Source of the DNA: a virus
Direction: 5' to 3' (one strand)
Length of the DNA stretch: 64,000 bases
IMG/VR virus record: IMGVR_UViG_3300008450_000030
Span: 1 to 64,000 of that record
In this document: positions 29,216 to 37,196 of the stretch, in pieces
Layout of the letters: every line of letters starts with the position of its first letter
Numbering within the stretch: position 1 is the stretch's first letter
The notes under the pieces: generated by a model
Database searches by the model: none
The model's input: the letters and a program-made list of their open reading frames with translations, nothing else
What the model was told of the DNA's origin: nothing
Program-made: the position numbers and the translations under genes

Positions 29216-31023
29216 TTCTGACAATCGACTTCGAGACTTTCTACTCGCAGGAGTTCAGCCTAACAAAGTTAACCACGGAGGAGTACATCCGCTCTTCCGA
29301 GTTCGAGGTTATCGGTGTTGCAGTACAGGTAGACGATGGGGAGCCCGAGTGGTTCAGCGGCGATGCTTTGAAGACCCATGCGTTCCTGAGCAAATTCGAC
29401 TGGGGTAACTCCACAGCGGTAGCGCACAACGCTGTGTTCGACGGGGCTATCCTTAATTGGTTGTACGGTATACGCCCTAAGGGGTGGGTGGACACCCTCA
29501 GCATGGCACGTGCTCTGCACGGTACTGAAGTAGGCGGTAGTCTCAAGGTGCTAGCCGAGCACTACAAGATAGGCGTGAAGGGCACGGAGGTAGTCGATGC
29601 CATTGGGCTGAGGCGTGAGCAGTTCGGTGCTGAGCAACTAGCGCAGTATGGCGAGTACTGCAAGAACGATGTGGCCCTGACTTGGAAGTTGTACAAGGCG
29701 ATGGGTGACTTCCCCGCAGTTGAGTTGAGCCTGATTGATATCACGCTGCGGATGTTCACCGAGCCCGTACTGCAGTTGGACAGGATGGCATTATCCGCGC
29801 ACCTTATCCGTATAAAGGCGCACAAAGTCCAACTCCTTGGCGAGTTCGACAAAGACACGCTGATGAGCAACCCCAAGTTTGCCGGGGCCCTAACAGAGTT
29901 AGGGGTCACTCCTCCTATGAAGGTTAGCCCAGCGAACGGCAAGCAGACCTATGCCTTCTCTAAGTCCGACGAAGAGTTCACGGCACTACTTGAGCACGAC
30001 AATCTGAGGGTGCAAGCCCTTGTCGCTGCACGGCTAGGTACTAAGTCCACCCTCGAAGAGACACGAACCGAGCGGCTGATAGGGACCGCCGAGCGAGGCC
30101 CTTTGCCAGTTCCCCTCCGGTACTACGCTGCCCATACTGGGCGATGGGGTGGCGACGACAAGTTGAACCTCCAGAACCTCCCACGGGGTTCGCTGCTCAA
30201 GAAGTGCATCATCGCGCCAATGGGCTACTACGTCCTTGACTCAGACTCTTCCCAGATTGAAGCGCGTACGCTGGCATGGCTAGCGGGGCAGACTGATCTA
30301 GTCGAAGCGTTTGATCGGGGCGAGGATGTGTACCGCATTATGGCTGCTCGCATATACACCAAGGCCGAAGCAGACATCACGAAGGAAGAACGCTTTGTGG
30401 GTAAGACAACCATCCTTGGCGCAGGGTACGGGATGGGTGCGGCTAGGTTCCAAACGCAACTCAAGACGTTCGGCGTAACCATTGAGTTGGATGAGTGCCA
30501 GCGGATCATCGACACGTACCGCACAACGTACGGCAGTATAAAAAAGTTATGGGCCGAGGCGGGTAAGGCTATAGATGCCATCATGGAAGACAAGCACACC
30601 ACACTAGGAGTGAACGGAGTGCTGAACGTAGACGGCAAGAAGGGCATCCTTCTGCCTAACGGCCTACGCCTAAAGTACCCCAATCTACGCAACCATCAGG
30701 ACGACGATGGGGATACTGAAACTGTGTACGACACGAGGAAAGGGAAAGCCACTATCCTCACGCGCATTTATGGGGGTAAGGTCGTAGAGAACGTGTGCCA
30801 AGCACTCGCTCGAATTATCATTGGCGACCAGATGCTCATCGTCAATAAGAAGTACCGTGTTGTGATGACTGTGCATGATGCCATTGCGTGTGTAGTGCCA
30901 GAGGAAGAGATACATACGGCCAAAGAGTACATCGAAATGTGTATGAGATTACGCCCATCGTGGGCGCTGGATTTACCACTAAATTGTGAGGCTGGATATG
31001 GAGAAAGTTACGGCGATTGTTGA
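29212..31023 (+). CDS. Family A DNA polymerase with proofreading exonuclease
   Basis: 603 residues. The 3'-5' exonuclease (DEDDy) shows D6/E8 in IDFETF, D77 in AHNAVFDG and Y149xxxD153. The polymerase part has motif A LDSDSSQIEAR (D343-D345), motif B GKTTILGAGYGMG and motif C TVHDA (H555-D556). It has no 5'-3' exonuclease domain. It is the replicative polymerase of the phage. Palindromes at 29260 and 29890 lie inside the gene. Confidence 0.93.
   Translation: MILTIDFETFYSQEFSLTKLTTEEYIRSSEFEVIGVAVQVDDGEPEWFSGDALKTHAFLSKFDWGNSTAVAHNAVFDGAILNWLYGIRPKGWVDTLSMARALHGTEVGGSLKVLAEHYKIGVKGTEVVDAIGLRREQFGAEQLAQYGEYCKNDVALTWKLYKAMGDFPAVELSLIDITLRMFTEPVLQLDRMALSAHLIRIKAHKVQLLGEFDKDTLMSNPKFAGALTELGVTPPMKVSPANGKQTYAFSKSDEEFTALLEHDNLRVQALVAARLGTKSTLEETRTERLIGTAERGPLPVPLRYYAAHTGRWGGDDKLNLQNLPRGSLLKKCIIAPMGYYVLDSDSSQIEARTLAWLAGQTDLVEAFDRGEDVYRIMAARIYTKAEADITKEERFVGKTTILGAGYGMGAARFQTQLKTFGVTIELDECQRIIDTYRTTYGSIKKLWAEAGKAIDAIMEDKHTTLGVNGVLNVDGKKGILLPNGLRLKYPNLRNHQDDDGDTETVYDTRKGKATILTRIYGGKVVENVCQALARIIIGDQMLIVNKKYRVVMTVHDAIACVVPEEEIHTAKEYIEMCMRLRPSWALDLPLNCEAGYGESYGDC
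29260..29272. promoter_or_regulatory. Intragenic operator palindrome
   Basis: CTAACAAAGTTAA; the last base is off consensus, core intact. Confidence 0.5.
29890..29902. promoter_or_regulatory. Intragenic operator palindrome
   Basis: CTAACAGAGTTAG, read CTA-ACA-GAG-TTA in the polymerase gene. Confidence 0.55.
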
Positions 31024-31201
31024 CTACGCTTACCCCTGCATGATGGCAGAGAAGGGTTTACGTAAAGTGCATGACGCGATGTTGAACAATGATTTTGATA
31101 CCGCTATAGAGGCTGCTATACAAACGCTAGTAGATACGAAGTTGATGGTCAATGCGATCAAAGACATGAAAGACATGAATGAGAAATTGAGGTCGGTATG
31201 A
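30998..31201 (+). CDS. 67-residue helical protein
   Basis: ATG at 30998 with GAGG upstream overlaps the polymerase end by 26 bases; a GTG 12 bases upstream is an alternative. The product is helical and Met-rich (KDMKDMNEKL). It overlaps the next start by four bases. Function unknown. Confidence 0.6.
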   Translation: MEKVTAIVDYAYPCMMAEKGLRKVHDAMLNNDFDTAIEAAIQTLVDTKLMVNAIKDMKDMNEKLRSV

Positions 31202-31863
31202 AGCCAATCATCTGGTCGTTCAGTAGTCTGAAGACATTCCAGCAGTGCCCCAAAAAGTACTACCACACCAAGGTAGCGAAGGACATTGTTGAACCTGATA
31301 CGGTAGCAACCTTATACGGGAAGTCTGCCCATACCGCCGCAGAAGACTTCATTCGGGAGGGCAAACCAATCGAGCCCAAGTTCGATTACATGAAGTCCAC
31401 GCTAGATGAGTTGGCAAAGATTCCCGGCGAGAAGTTGGTCGAGGTCAAGTTAGGGCTAACGAAAGACTTGAAAGCCTGTGACTTCAACGCCCCAGACGTA
31501 TGGTGGCACGGCATCGCCGACTTGGTTGTGCTGGACCATGAACGGCAGTTGGCCTACTCGGTGGACTACAAGACCAGCAAGAGCGCACGGTATGCGGACG
31601 TTAAGCAGTTGGACCTTGTGGCGGTGGGTATCTTCGCCAAGTTCCCTAACATTGTTAGAGTGAAGTCTGCTTTGATATTTGTAGTGAGCAAAGAGTTTGT
31701 TAGGGCTGAGCACCATGTAAATATGATTCACAAGTACATGGAGAAGCCAGCGCAAGATGTGGCGCGGATCGAGCAAGCGTATGAGTCGGGTGTTTGGAAT
31801 CCAGTCCAAGGCCCGTTGTGTAAGTTCTGCTCTGTTTCCTCGTGTATGTATAACCGCAACTAG
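31198..31863 (+). CDS. Cas4/RecB-like PD-(D/E)XK nuclease with Fe-S motif
   Basis: 221 residues. C17 in FQQCPKK and C208xxC211xxxxC216 near the end form a likely four-cysteine iron-sulfur cluster. Nuclease residues are H45 (GKSAHTAAEDF), D108 (GIADLVV) and D123xK125 (SVDYKTSKS). This is the Cas4/RecB-type exonuclease arrangement, here in a phage replication operon with no CRISPR genes, so it probably processes DNA ends in recombination or replication. Confidence 0.85.
   Translation: MKPIIWSFSSLKTFQQCPKKYYHTKVAKDIVEPDTVATLYGKSAHTAAEDFIREGKPIEPKFDYMKSTLDELAKIPGEKLVEVKLGLTKDLKACDFNAPDVWWHGIADLVVLDHERQLAYSVDYKTSKSARYADVKQLDLVAVGIFAKFPNIVRVKSALIFVVSKEFVRAEHHVNMIHKYMEKPAQDVARIEQAYESGVWNPVQGPLCKFCSVSSCMYNRN
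31646..31658. promoter_or_regulatory. Intragenic operator palindrome
   Basis: CTAACATTGTTAG, read CCT-AAC-ATT-GTT-AGA in the Cas4-like gene. Confidence 0.65.
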
Positions 31864-31872
31864 GAGAAGCGG

Positions 31873-32055
31873 ATGATTCCAACGGATATGTGTAGTGGGT
31901 CGTGCCAAGGCAAGAGAGAAAACTGCCCTGCGCCACAAGCGTGTGGGTGGCCTGACCCAGAGGGTGAGGATAAGGGGTTTCTAGACGCAGTTGTGTTCGT
32001 ATTAGCGGTGTTGAGTTTAGTTGTACTTTGTTTTGGAGTAATGATATGGCTTTGA
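31873..32055 (+). CDS. Cys-rich single-pass membrane protein
   Basis: 60 residues; AGGAGAAGCGG precedes ATG. The N-terminal 25 residues hold four cysteines (MCSGSC, NCPAPQAC), followed by a charged link and a hydrophobic segment from about residue 36 (FLDAVVFVLAVLSLVVLC). It should anchor in the inner membrane with the Cys-rich part on one side. Unknown function. Confidence 0.6.
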   Translation: MIPTDMCSGSCQGKRENCPAPQACGWPDPEGEDKGFLDAVVFVLAVLSLVVLCFGVMIWL

Positions 32056-32237
32056 TTTGGCGGTGTGCTGCACAGGCAGCGAAAGACTCTATGCGTAACC
32101 GTGTACCTATTCAGGAAATCCTAAAGGCCACGGGGGCTGGGTGGGAGATACCCAACAATATGCAGCCACCCGAGGATGCAACTGCTAAGGAATTAGCGTT
32201 GTGGGTACGCGAGGTTGCTAGGCCATGCGCTTCTTAA
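32046..32237 (+). CDS. 63-residue protein, unknown
   Basis: ATG at 32046 overlaps the preceding gene end. Product MALIWRCAAQAAKDSMRNRV then a Pro-rich middle (NNMQPPEDATAKE). It overlaps the next gene's start by 13 bases. No domain recognised. Confidence 0.5.
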   Translation: MALIWRCAAQAAKDSMRNRVPIQEILKATGAGWEIPNNMQPPEDATAKELALWVREVARPCAS

Positions 32238-32401
32238 TCTTAGCGTTGTCTTCGGTGCTTTGGCTGTATGCGTGTTCGCAGCCGCCTGAAATAGTACCCG
32301 AGGACGATGAGAACGACATCTATCGTTGCTATCTCAACAAGGACGGCACGTTACTCATCTGCCCCGAGAAGACAAAGCCAACGAGGATGGCGCGTGATTA
32401 G
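32225..32401 (+). CDS. Small lipoprotein
   Basis: 58 residues from ATG at 32225. A short signal MRFLILALSSVLWLYACS has a lipobox L-Y-A-C, with Cys17 as the predicted lipidated residue. The mature part is acidic (PPEIVPEDDENDIY) with two more Cys. A phage-encoded early lipoprotein resembles superinfection-exclusion proteins such as T5 Llp. An Rz1-type spanin is less likely, because no Rz partner or lysis gene is nearby. Confidence 0.6.
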   Translation: MRFLILALSSVLWLYACSQPPEIVPEDDENDIYRCYLNKDGTLLICPEKTKPTRMARD

Positions 32402-32585
32402 CTGGGAGAAGGCACTGGAGATAACAAAGTTATTGGAGGTAGTCAAAGAAGACTGCCGCCGAGAGTCTTTGGCGATGCTGCTCAAAGCCGAGGGGTTTCA
32501 ACTGCCACGGGCTGTACCTACAGATACGCTGCATGACTTACATAAACTTGCCGAGTTCATCAGGCTGCACTCAAGGATACTTTAA
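32394..32585 (+). CDS. 63-residue helical protein
   Basis: GTG at 32394 with GAGGA nine bases before, overlapping the lipoprotein stop by eight bases. Product starts MISWEKALEITKLLEVVKED and is helical throughout. A palindrome core (32421) is coded within. Function unknown. Confidence 0.55.
   Translation: MISWEKALEITKLLEVVKEDCRRESLAMLLKAEGFQLPRAVPTDTLHDLHKLAEFIRLHSRIL
32421..32433. promoter_or_regulatory. Intragenic operator palindrome, outer bases degenerate
   Basis: ATAACAAAGTTAT with an intact TAACNNNGTTA core. Confidence 0.5.
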
Positions 32586-32587
32586 CA

Positions 32588-32893
32588 ATGGGAACACCCA
32601 TCTTAGGGTACATCTACAGACAAGCCCCCACACCGGAAGGTGAGGAGCACCCCAATATAGAGAGATTAGCCGTATTTGCGAAGGAGGATAAAGTGACGAA
32701 AACAACGATGAACCTATACCCAGTCAAGTTCGAGTGCATCTGCCAAGACACTGCTGAACAGTTGTTCATCATAGAGAACAACGATGGGCCGACAGCCAAT
32801 GTGTATATCAAAACCCCCGTCACAGTTGAATACTGGGATGAGATCGCAGCCAAGGTTCGAGAGGCTTTGGTGATGATGGACTTGGGGAATTGA
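32588..32893 (+). CDS. Unknown early protein
   Basis: 101 residues, MGTPILGYIYRQAPTPEGEE then a beta-rich middle (PVKFECICQDTAEQLF) and a helical end. It begins three bases after the preceding stop. Function unknown. Confidence 0.6.
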   Translation: MGTPILGYIYRQAPTPEGEEHPNIERLAVFAKEDKVTKTTMNLYPVKFECICQDTAEQLFIIENNDGPTANVYIKTPVTVEYWDEIAAKVREALVMMDLGN

Positions 32894-32894
32894 G

Positions 32895-33278
32895 ATGGCG
32901 ACGATAGGCTTTACTCGAATATGTTTTGTATGCGATAAGAAGAAGGTCGCGTTAGGTGGCACGTTCAATCCACGCCAAAAGGTGTGGAAGTGCGCTGGTT
33001 GTTCCGGCAATACTACGAAATGGAATATGGAAGATTTGTATAAACCTAGATGGCACAAAGGCCCACCCCCGAGCATCGGCTGGTGGCCGACAAAGAACAC
33101 GTTAAACACACACCAAGGTGCGTACCGTTGGTGGGATGGAGAGGTATGGAGTTGGCCCGCATTTATGCATGAGTCCGCAGCCAAGGCTGCACACTGGGCG
33201 GCTAAAAAAGAACTTGGACGCAACGACATCGAGTGGACTGACCGCCCTAAAAATTGGCCCGAGAGAAGCAAAACTTAG
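32895..33278 (+). CDS. Zinc-ribbon, Trp-rich protein
   Basis: 127 residues. CFVC and CAGC (about residues 10-13 and 35-38) form a zinc-ribbon, followed by a Trp-rich, basic stretch (SIGWWPTKNT; AYRWWDGEVW). It could bind nucleic acid. Function unknown. Confidence 0.6.
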   Translation: MATIGFTRICFVCDKKKVALGGTFNPRQKVWKCAGCSGNTTKWNMEDLYKPRWHKGPPPSIGWWPTKNTLNTHQGAYRWWDGEVWSWPAFMHESAAKAAHWAAKKELGRNDIEWTDRPKNWPERSKT

Positions 33279-33287
33279 GAGAGAAAT

Positions 33288-33515
33288 ATGTACAACGACA
33301 AAGATTTAGACATTGTGAACGTGCTGCGTATGTACGCAGACGATCTTCATTCGGATGGCGGGTTCAACGGTTATGCACGGGCAATGTCTCTTGCAGCCGA
33401 TGAGATCGTGAAACTGCGCGATCACGCTAAAGCAACGGAGGAAGACTTGGTGGCAACCATCGAGCAGCGCGATGCAGCACGGGCGGTTTTGAAGGACTGG
33501 CATGAAACTCGATAA
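33288..33515 (+). CDS. 75-residue helical protein
   Basis: AGGAGAGAAAT precedes ATG. The product MYNDKDLDIVNVLRMYADDL onward is acidic and helical, with C-terminal RDAARAVLKDWHETR. It overlaps the next gene by 14 bases. Unknown. Confidence 0.55.
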   Translation: MYNDKDLDIVNVLRMYADDLHSDGGFNGYARAMSLAADEIVKLRDHAKATEEDLVATIEQRDAARAVLKDWHETR

Positions 33516-33777
33516 GGAATTACTAAAAAATGTTTCATCAAACAGTGATGTCTTACCCGGAAACATCTACCCCGCGAAGGGGGGTCGCAAGTCCCCCGGC
33601 ACTGAGTTCTGGCTTGTGGTGTCATGCTCCACGAACGGGGCGCACTGTATCGGGTTTAGTGCCGATGGTGAGCCTGTGTCTACAACCTCATACCTCAAGT
33701 CAGCGATGCGAGAGCGTCCGGTGGTGGGGAGAGTTGATATGGCATCTTTGATACTGAAAGAGTTGAACAATGAGTGA
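33502..33777 (+). CDS. Unknown protein, 91 residues
   Basis: MKLDKELLKNVSSNSDVLPG then a Gly-rich beta middle (FWLVVSCSTNGAHCIGF) and helical end. Start codon overlaps the upstream gene; stop overlaps the downstream start. Unknown function. Confidence 0.55.
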   Translation: MKLDKELLKNVSSNSDVLPGNIYPAKGGRKSPGTEFWLVVSCSTNGAHCIGFSADGEPVSTTSYLKSAMRERPVVGRVDMASLILKELNNE

Positions 33778-34147
33778 CCTACGCAAAGCAGCAGAGGCTG
33801 CACTGGCTGCAATGAACTCCGGGCCTGACGTTGACCCGATCTTTGCTGGTGAAACCATCACCGCCCTCCGCGCTGCCCTCGCGCAGCCTGAGCAAGACTT
33901 GCAGTTGGTTGCCAACCTGTTGAAAGAGTATGGGCTGGAAACGCTGGAAGTTATTGCCGCACTCAAAACGCAGCCTGAGCAGGAGCCTGTGGCGGTGGTA
34001 GCAATGGATGTTTCAGGTGTGCATATGTCCTATGGTGGTCAATACCTTGGACAGAAGCCTGATACCAAGATTGCAATGCTGCTGAAAGACTTGCCAGTAG
34101 GGACACATCTTTACGTTGCTGTAGGGATGGGGGTCAGTAATGAGTGA
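33770..34147 (+). CDS. MSDLRK-type accessory protein A
   Basis: 125 residues. The N-terminus MSDLRKAAEAALAAMNSGPD with RAALAQPEQD is a pattern common in accessory genes of proteobacterial phages. The C-terminal half is beta-rich (VAVVAMDVSGVHMSYGG). Same N-terminal MSDLRK as the next gene; probably related by duplication. Confidence 0.6.
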   Translation: MSDLRKAAEAALAAMNSGPDVDPIFAGETITALRAALAQPEQDLQLVANLLKEYGLETLEVIAALKTQPEQEPVAVVAMDVSGVHMSYGGQYLGQKPDTKIAMLLKDLPVGTHLYVAVGMGVSNE

Positions 34148-34502
34148 CCTACGCAAGATGGCGCGGGATGCTGGGTTCAACACAGAGTTTGATGACTATG
34201 TGATAGACCATTGGCAACGTTTTGAAAAGTTTGCTCGACTCATAAATGCTGAAGCCCTCGCGCAGCATGAAGAGCCTGTACTTTGGGTGATGCCAGACGG
34301 CAAGACTGCTGATAAGTGGGCACTTCAGTTTTATGGGGGTCAAGCAGGAGAACCTTTATACAAGGCTCCTCCCCAGCGCAACACCTTGCCGTTGTCAGAT
34401 GACGAGATCAAGTGCATCAAACCAATATGCGCTGACTTTGTGAGTTTCCGTGCTGGTGTGCGACACGCCGAGCGAGAGCATGGAATTGGGGGTGAGAAAT
34501 GA
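34140..34502 (+). CDS. MSDLRK-type accessory protein B
   Basis: 120 residues; it shares MSDLRK with the previous product and the ending FRAGVRHAEREHGI with the next one (FQAGVAWAENAHGI). EEPVLWVMPDGKTADKW is a beta segment. It overlaps both neighbours (ATGA). Function unknown. Confidence 0.6.
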   Translation: MSDLRKMARDAGFNTEFDDYVIDHWQRFEKFARLINAEALAQHEEPVLWVMPDGKTADKWALQFYGGQAGEPLYKAPPQRNTLPLSDDEIKCIKPICADFVSFRAGVRHAEREHGIGGEK

Positions 34503-34846
34503 ACGCAAGACTTTTGGAACTTGCCGAACAATCCGGCATAGCCAAAGTACTTAACCAACACGCATGGGAATTCGGCAGTGGCAAGTTTGAACTAGACCAT
34601 TACCCAGAGTTAACCAAGTTTGCTGAGTTGGTTATTGCTGCCTACACACCACCGCCCCACCCCATCTATCTTGCAAGCGACAGCAGGTTTTACGAAATCC
34701 CTCAACGGCAGAAGCCGCTGCCGGAGTCCGAGGTGAATGAAATGTATAGAGAAATGTTCTGTGTCCCGAAAGGCAAAACGCTGACACACCAAAATTGGTT
34801 TCAAGCAGGTGTTGCGTGGGCAGAAAACGCGCACGGGATTCGTTAA
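34499..34846 (+). CDS. Accessory protein C (paralogue-like)
   Basis: 115 residues, MNARLLELAEQSGIAKVLNQ, a Pro-rich segment (PPPHPIYL), and a C-terminus similar to that of protein B. Unknown function. Confidence 0.6.
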   Translation: MNARLLELAEQSGIAKVLNQHAWEFGSGKFELDHYPELTKFAELVIAAYTPPPHPIYLASDSRFYEIPQRQKPLPESEVNEMYREMFCVPKGKTLTHQNWFQAGVAWAENAHGIR

Positions 34847-35011
34847 ATGGACAAGCCGAAGCCCGACCTCATCAAGAAAGCGATGATGACCGAGATGGAT
34901 CGACGGCTTGATCTAATGCGGGAGTACCTGCTTATGCAGGAGAAGATGACCCCGCTTGCTGCGCTTGAGTACAACGTGTTGATGGCTAAATTAACTAAGG
35001 AGACAAAATGA
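34847..35011 (+). CDS. 54-residue Met-rich helical protein
   Basis: ATG at 34847 comes right after the preceding TAA, and its TGA overlaps the next ATG. The product, MDKPKPDLIKKAMMTEMDRR onward, is a charged helix with ten Met. Unknown. Coupling on both sides supports it. Confidence 0.6.
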   Translation: MDKPKPDLIKKAMMTEMDRRLDLMREYLLMQEKMTPLAALEYNVLMAKLTKETK

Positions 35012-35226
35012 GTGTAGATAACGGTGGACCAGCGTTTCCCTTGGACCTGACGGTTGAAGGCGATCACCGCTGGGGGTACGGCATGATGCTGAGAGATTAC
35101 TTTGCAGCGAAGGCGCTGCCAAGTTTAATCACAAGATTTGCCCCTGATGATTCGGGTATAGAAAGAGCAGCAACGCTAGCGTATGCCTACGCCGACGCAA
35201 TGATCGAAGCAAGGAAGGTGAAATAA
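35008..35226 (+). CDS. Conserved small prophage-type protein
   Basis: 72 residues. [20 protein letters not shown] followed by [13 protein letters not shown] and [13 protein letters not shown] is a recurring pattern in phage and prophage genes (GGPAFP, GM-LRDYFA, YAxADAM). Function not known. Start overlaps the upstream stop. Confidence 0.7.
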   Translation: MSVDNGGPAFPLDLTVEGDHRWGYGMMLRDYFAAKALPSLITRFAPDDSGIERAATLAYAYADAMIEARKVK

Positions 35227-35483
35227 TGCAGACCGACAGCCCAGCAGAAATCCTTATGCGTTTGTACTCCCAGAAAAGTGATCTGGCAGCAGACGCAGCA
35301 GCAGAGATCATTCGCCTACGCCAAGCACTACGCTGGCAGCAGGATCGGGAAGGTAGAATTGGCACACATAGCCCCGACTGCTATACGTTCGGGCATAACC
35401 ATTACGAGTGCGCCCTCCGCAAGATCAAGTCGCTGGAGGAGGATCATAGGTTTGCACAGGCGCTAGGCCCGTGCGGTAAATAA
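35226..35483 (+). CDS. 85-residue protein, unknown
   Basis: [20 protein letters not shown], a helical N-terminus ([18 protein letters not shown]), then Cys/His residues ([17 protein letters not shown]) that could bind a metal. Unknown function. Confidence 0.55.
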   Translation: MQTDSPAEILMRLYSQKSDLAADAAAEIIRLRQALRWQQDREGRIGTHSPDCYTFGHNHYECALRKIKSLEEDHRFAQALGPCGK

Positions 35484-35493
35484 CGGAGTCATC

Positions 35494-35769
35494 ATGCCCT
35501 ACGTCAACAAGCCCCGCCCGTACAAAAAAGAGTACGCACAACAAGTCGCTAGGGGTGAAGGTCCAACACGAGCGAAGCGAGGGCAAGCACGTGCCGAAAT
35601 GGACAAAAAGGGGATTGACCGCACAGGTAAAGACATAGATCATACGGTCCCACTGTCAAAAGGTGGAACCAACGCACCGAGCAACCTAAAGCTGAAAGCA
35701 CCGAGCGCAAATCGTTCGTTCAGCAGGAATTCGGACCACACCGTGAAAGTCAACAAGCCTAAAAAATGA
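35494..35769 (+). CDS. HNH-like small protein
   Basis: 91 residues, highly basic. The pattern DIDHTVPLSKGGTNAPSNL is the H-x-x-P-L-S-x-G-G-x-N-x-x-x-N-L signature of HNH nucleases, but the usual upstream zinc cysteines are missing. It may be a minimal HNH enzyme. It precedes the helicase gene and overlaps it by four bases. Confidence 0.6.
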   Translation: MPYVNKPRPYKKEYAQQVARGEGPTRAKRGQARAEMDKKGIDRTGKDIDHTVPLSKGGTNAPSNLKLKAPSANRSFSRNSDHTVKVNKPKK

Positions 35770-37163
35770 ACCTATCAGAGTACAAGTGGCCCCGTCCGCA
35801 CGGGTTCACACCGTTCGATCATCAGAAAGTTACATCAGAATTCCTCATCGCCAACCGCAAGGCCTTCTGCTTCAACGAGCAGGGTACGGGGAAGACAGCA
35901 TCAGTGATTTGGTCAGTAGACTATTTGATGCAAGTAGGGTTAGTGAAGCGTGTGTTAGTGATCTGCCCGCTGTCAATCATGAAGTCGGCATGGCAGAACG
36001 ATTTGTTCAAGTTTGCGTTGCACCGCAGCGTTGCGGTTGCTTATGGTTCGGCTAAGAAGCGTAAAGAGATCATCGACTCCGGTGCAGAGTTCGTCATCAT
36101 CAATTTCGATGGTGTGGGCATCGTGAAGGAAGAGATCATGGCTGGCGGGTTCGATCTTGTCGTAGTAGATGAAGCATCAGCATATAAGAACGCACAGACA
36201 ACTAGATGGAAGACCCTTCGTGACATCATGAAGGTGGTCAAGGGGCTGTGGATGTTGACGGGTACTCCCGCCGCTCAGTCCCCCGTAGACGCATACGGTT
36301 TAGCCAAGTTGGTTAACCCTAAGTCAGTTGCCCCGTTCTTGGGGCAGTTCCGCGACACCGTGATGTTCAAGGTGAGCGACTATCGGTACATCCCCAGACC
36401 CGAAGCGAAGCACATAGTCCACAAGATTCTGCAGCCAGCGATCAGGTTTGAGAAGGCCCAGTGCCTAGACCTCCCACCAGTTATCCACGTGGATCGGGAC
36501 GCACCGCTCACTTCACAGCAGTATGCGTACTACAAGACGCTCAAGAAGGAAATGTTCTTCGAGGCGGCTGGGGAAGAAATCTCTGCCGTCAACGCTGCGG
36601 TGAAGATCAACAAACTACTGCAGATTTCCAGCGGCGCGGTCTACACCGACAACAAGAGCGTCATCGAGTTCGACGTAAGCAACAGGCTTAACGTAGTACA
36701 AGAAGTGATTGAGGAAGCAAGCCACAAGGTGCTTGTGTTCGTTCCGTTCACTCACACGATAGCCCTACTGAAGAACCACCTAGACAAGAACAACATCAGT
36801 TGCGAAGTCATCAACGGTTCGGTATCGGTGAACAAGCGATCTGAGATCGTGAGGATGTTCCAAGAGAATGAGTCCCCAAGAGTGCTCATCATCCAACCGC
36901 AAGCAGCCTCCCACGGGCTAACACTAACGGCAGCGAACACAATCATTTGGTACGCTCCGTGCTCTAGTGTGGAAACGTACCTTCAAGCCAATGCACGTAT
37001 TGACCGCCCCGGTCAGGTCAACAACATGACCATCGTGCATATATCGGGCTCCCCGGTTGAGGCCAAGATGTACGCACTTCTGCGTAACAACGTAGACAAC
37101 CACCAGCATGTGATTGATCTTTACCGCCAAGAAATTTCTGACGCGCCCGTAGAAATCGCTTGA
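35766..37163 (+). CDS. SNF2-type DEAD/DEAH helicase
   Basis: 465 residues. Walker A QGTGKTAS (GTGKT at 40-44), Walker B VVVDEASAYKN (DEAS at 135-138), and the helicase motifs TGTPAAQSPVD and QANARIDRPGQ identify an SF2/SNF2-like ATPase. Phage homologues act in replication, recombination or transcription switching. The gene ends directly before promoter P5. Confidence 0.85.
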   Translation: MNLSEYKWPRPHGFTPFDHQKVTSEFLIANRKAFCFNEQGTGKTASVIWSVDYLMQVGLVKRVLVICPLSIMKSAWQNDLFKFALHRSVAVAYGSAKKRKEIIDSGAEFVIINFDGVGIVKEEIMAGGFDLVVVDEASAYKNAQTTRWKTLRDIMKVVKGLWMLTGTPAAQSPVDAYGLAKLVNPKSVAPFLGQFRDTVMFKVSDYRYIPRPEAKHIVHKILQPAIRFEKAQCLDLPPVIHVDRDAPLTSQQYAYYKTLKKEMFFEAAGEEISAVNAAVKINKLLQISSGAVYTDNKSVIEFDVSNRLNVVQEVIEEASHKVLVFVPFTHTIALLKNHLDKNNISCEVINGSVSVNKRSEIVRMFQENESPRVLIIQPQAASHGLTLTAANTIIWYAPCSSVETYLQANARIDRPGQVNNMTIVHISGSPVEAKMYALLRNNVDNHQHVIDLYRQEISDAPVEIA

Positions 37164-37187
37164 CAATGTAAAGAGTCTTGCTAAGAT
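37160..37187 (+). promoter_or_regulatory. Early promoter P5 (extended -10)
   Basis: TTGACA (37160-37165), 16-base spacer and TGCTAAGAT giving a -10 TAAGAT (37182-37187). Its spacer and core match P4. An operator lies at about +4. Confidence 0.8.
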
Positions 37188-37196
37188 AGACCTCCC

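Noticed and set aside
36480-36489. DnaA-box-like TTATCCACG
   Set aside because: Single match inside the helicase coding sequence; no cluster.
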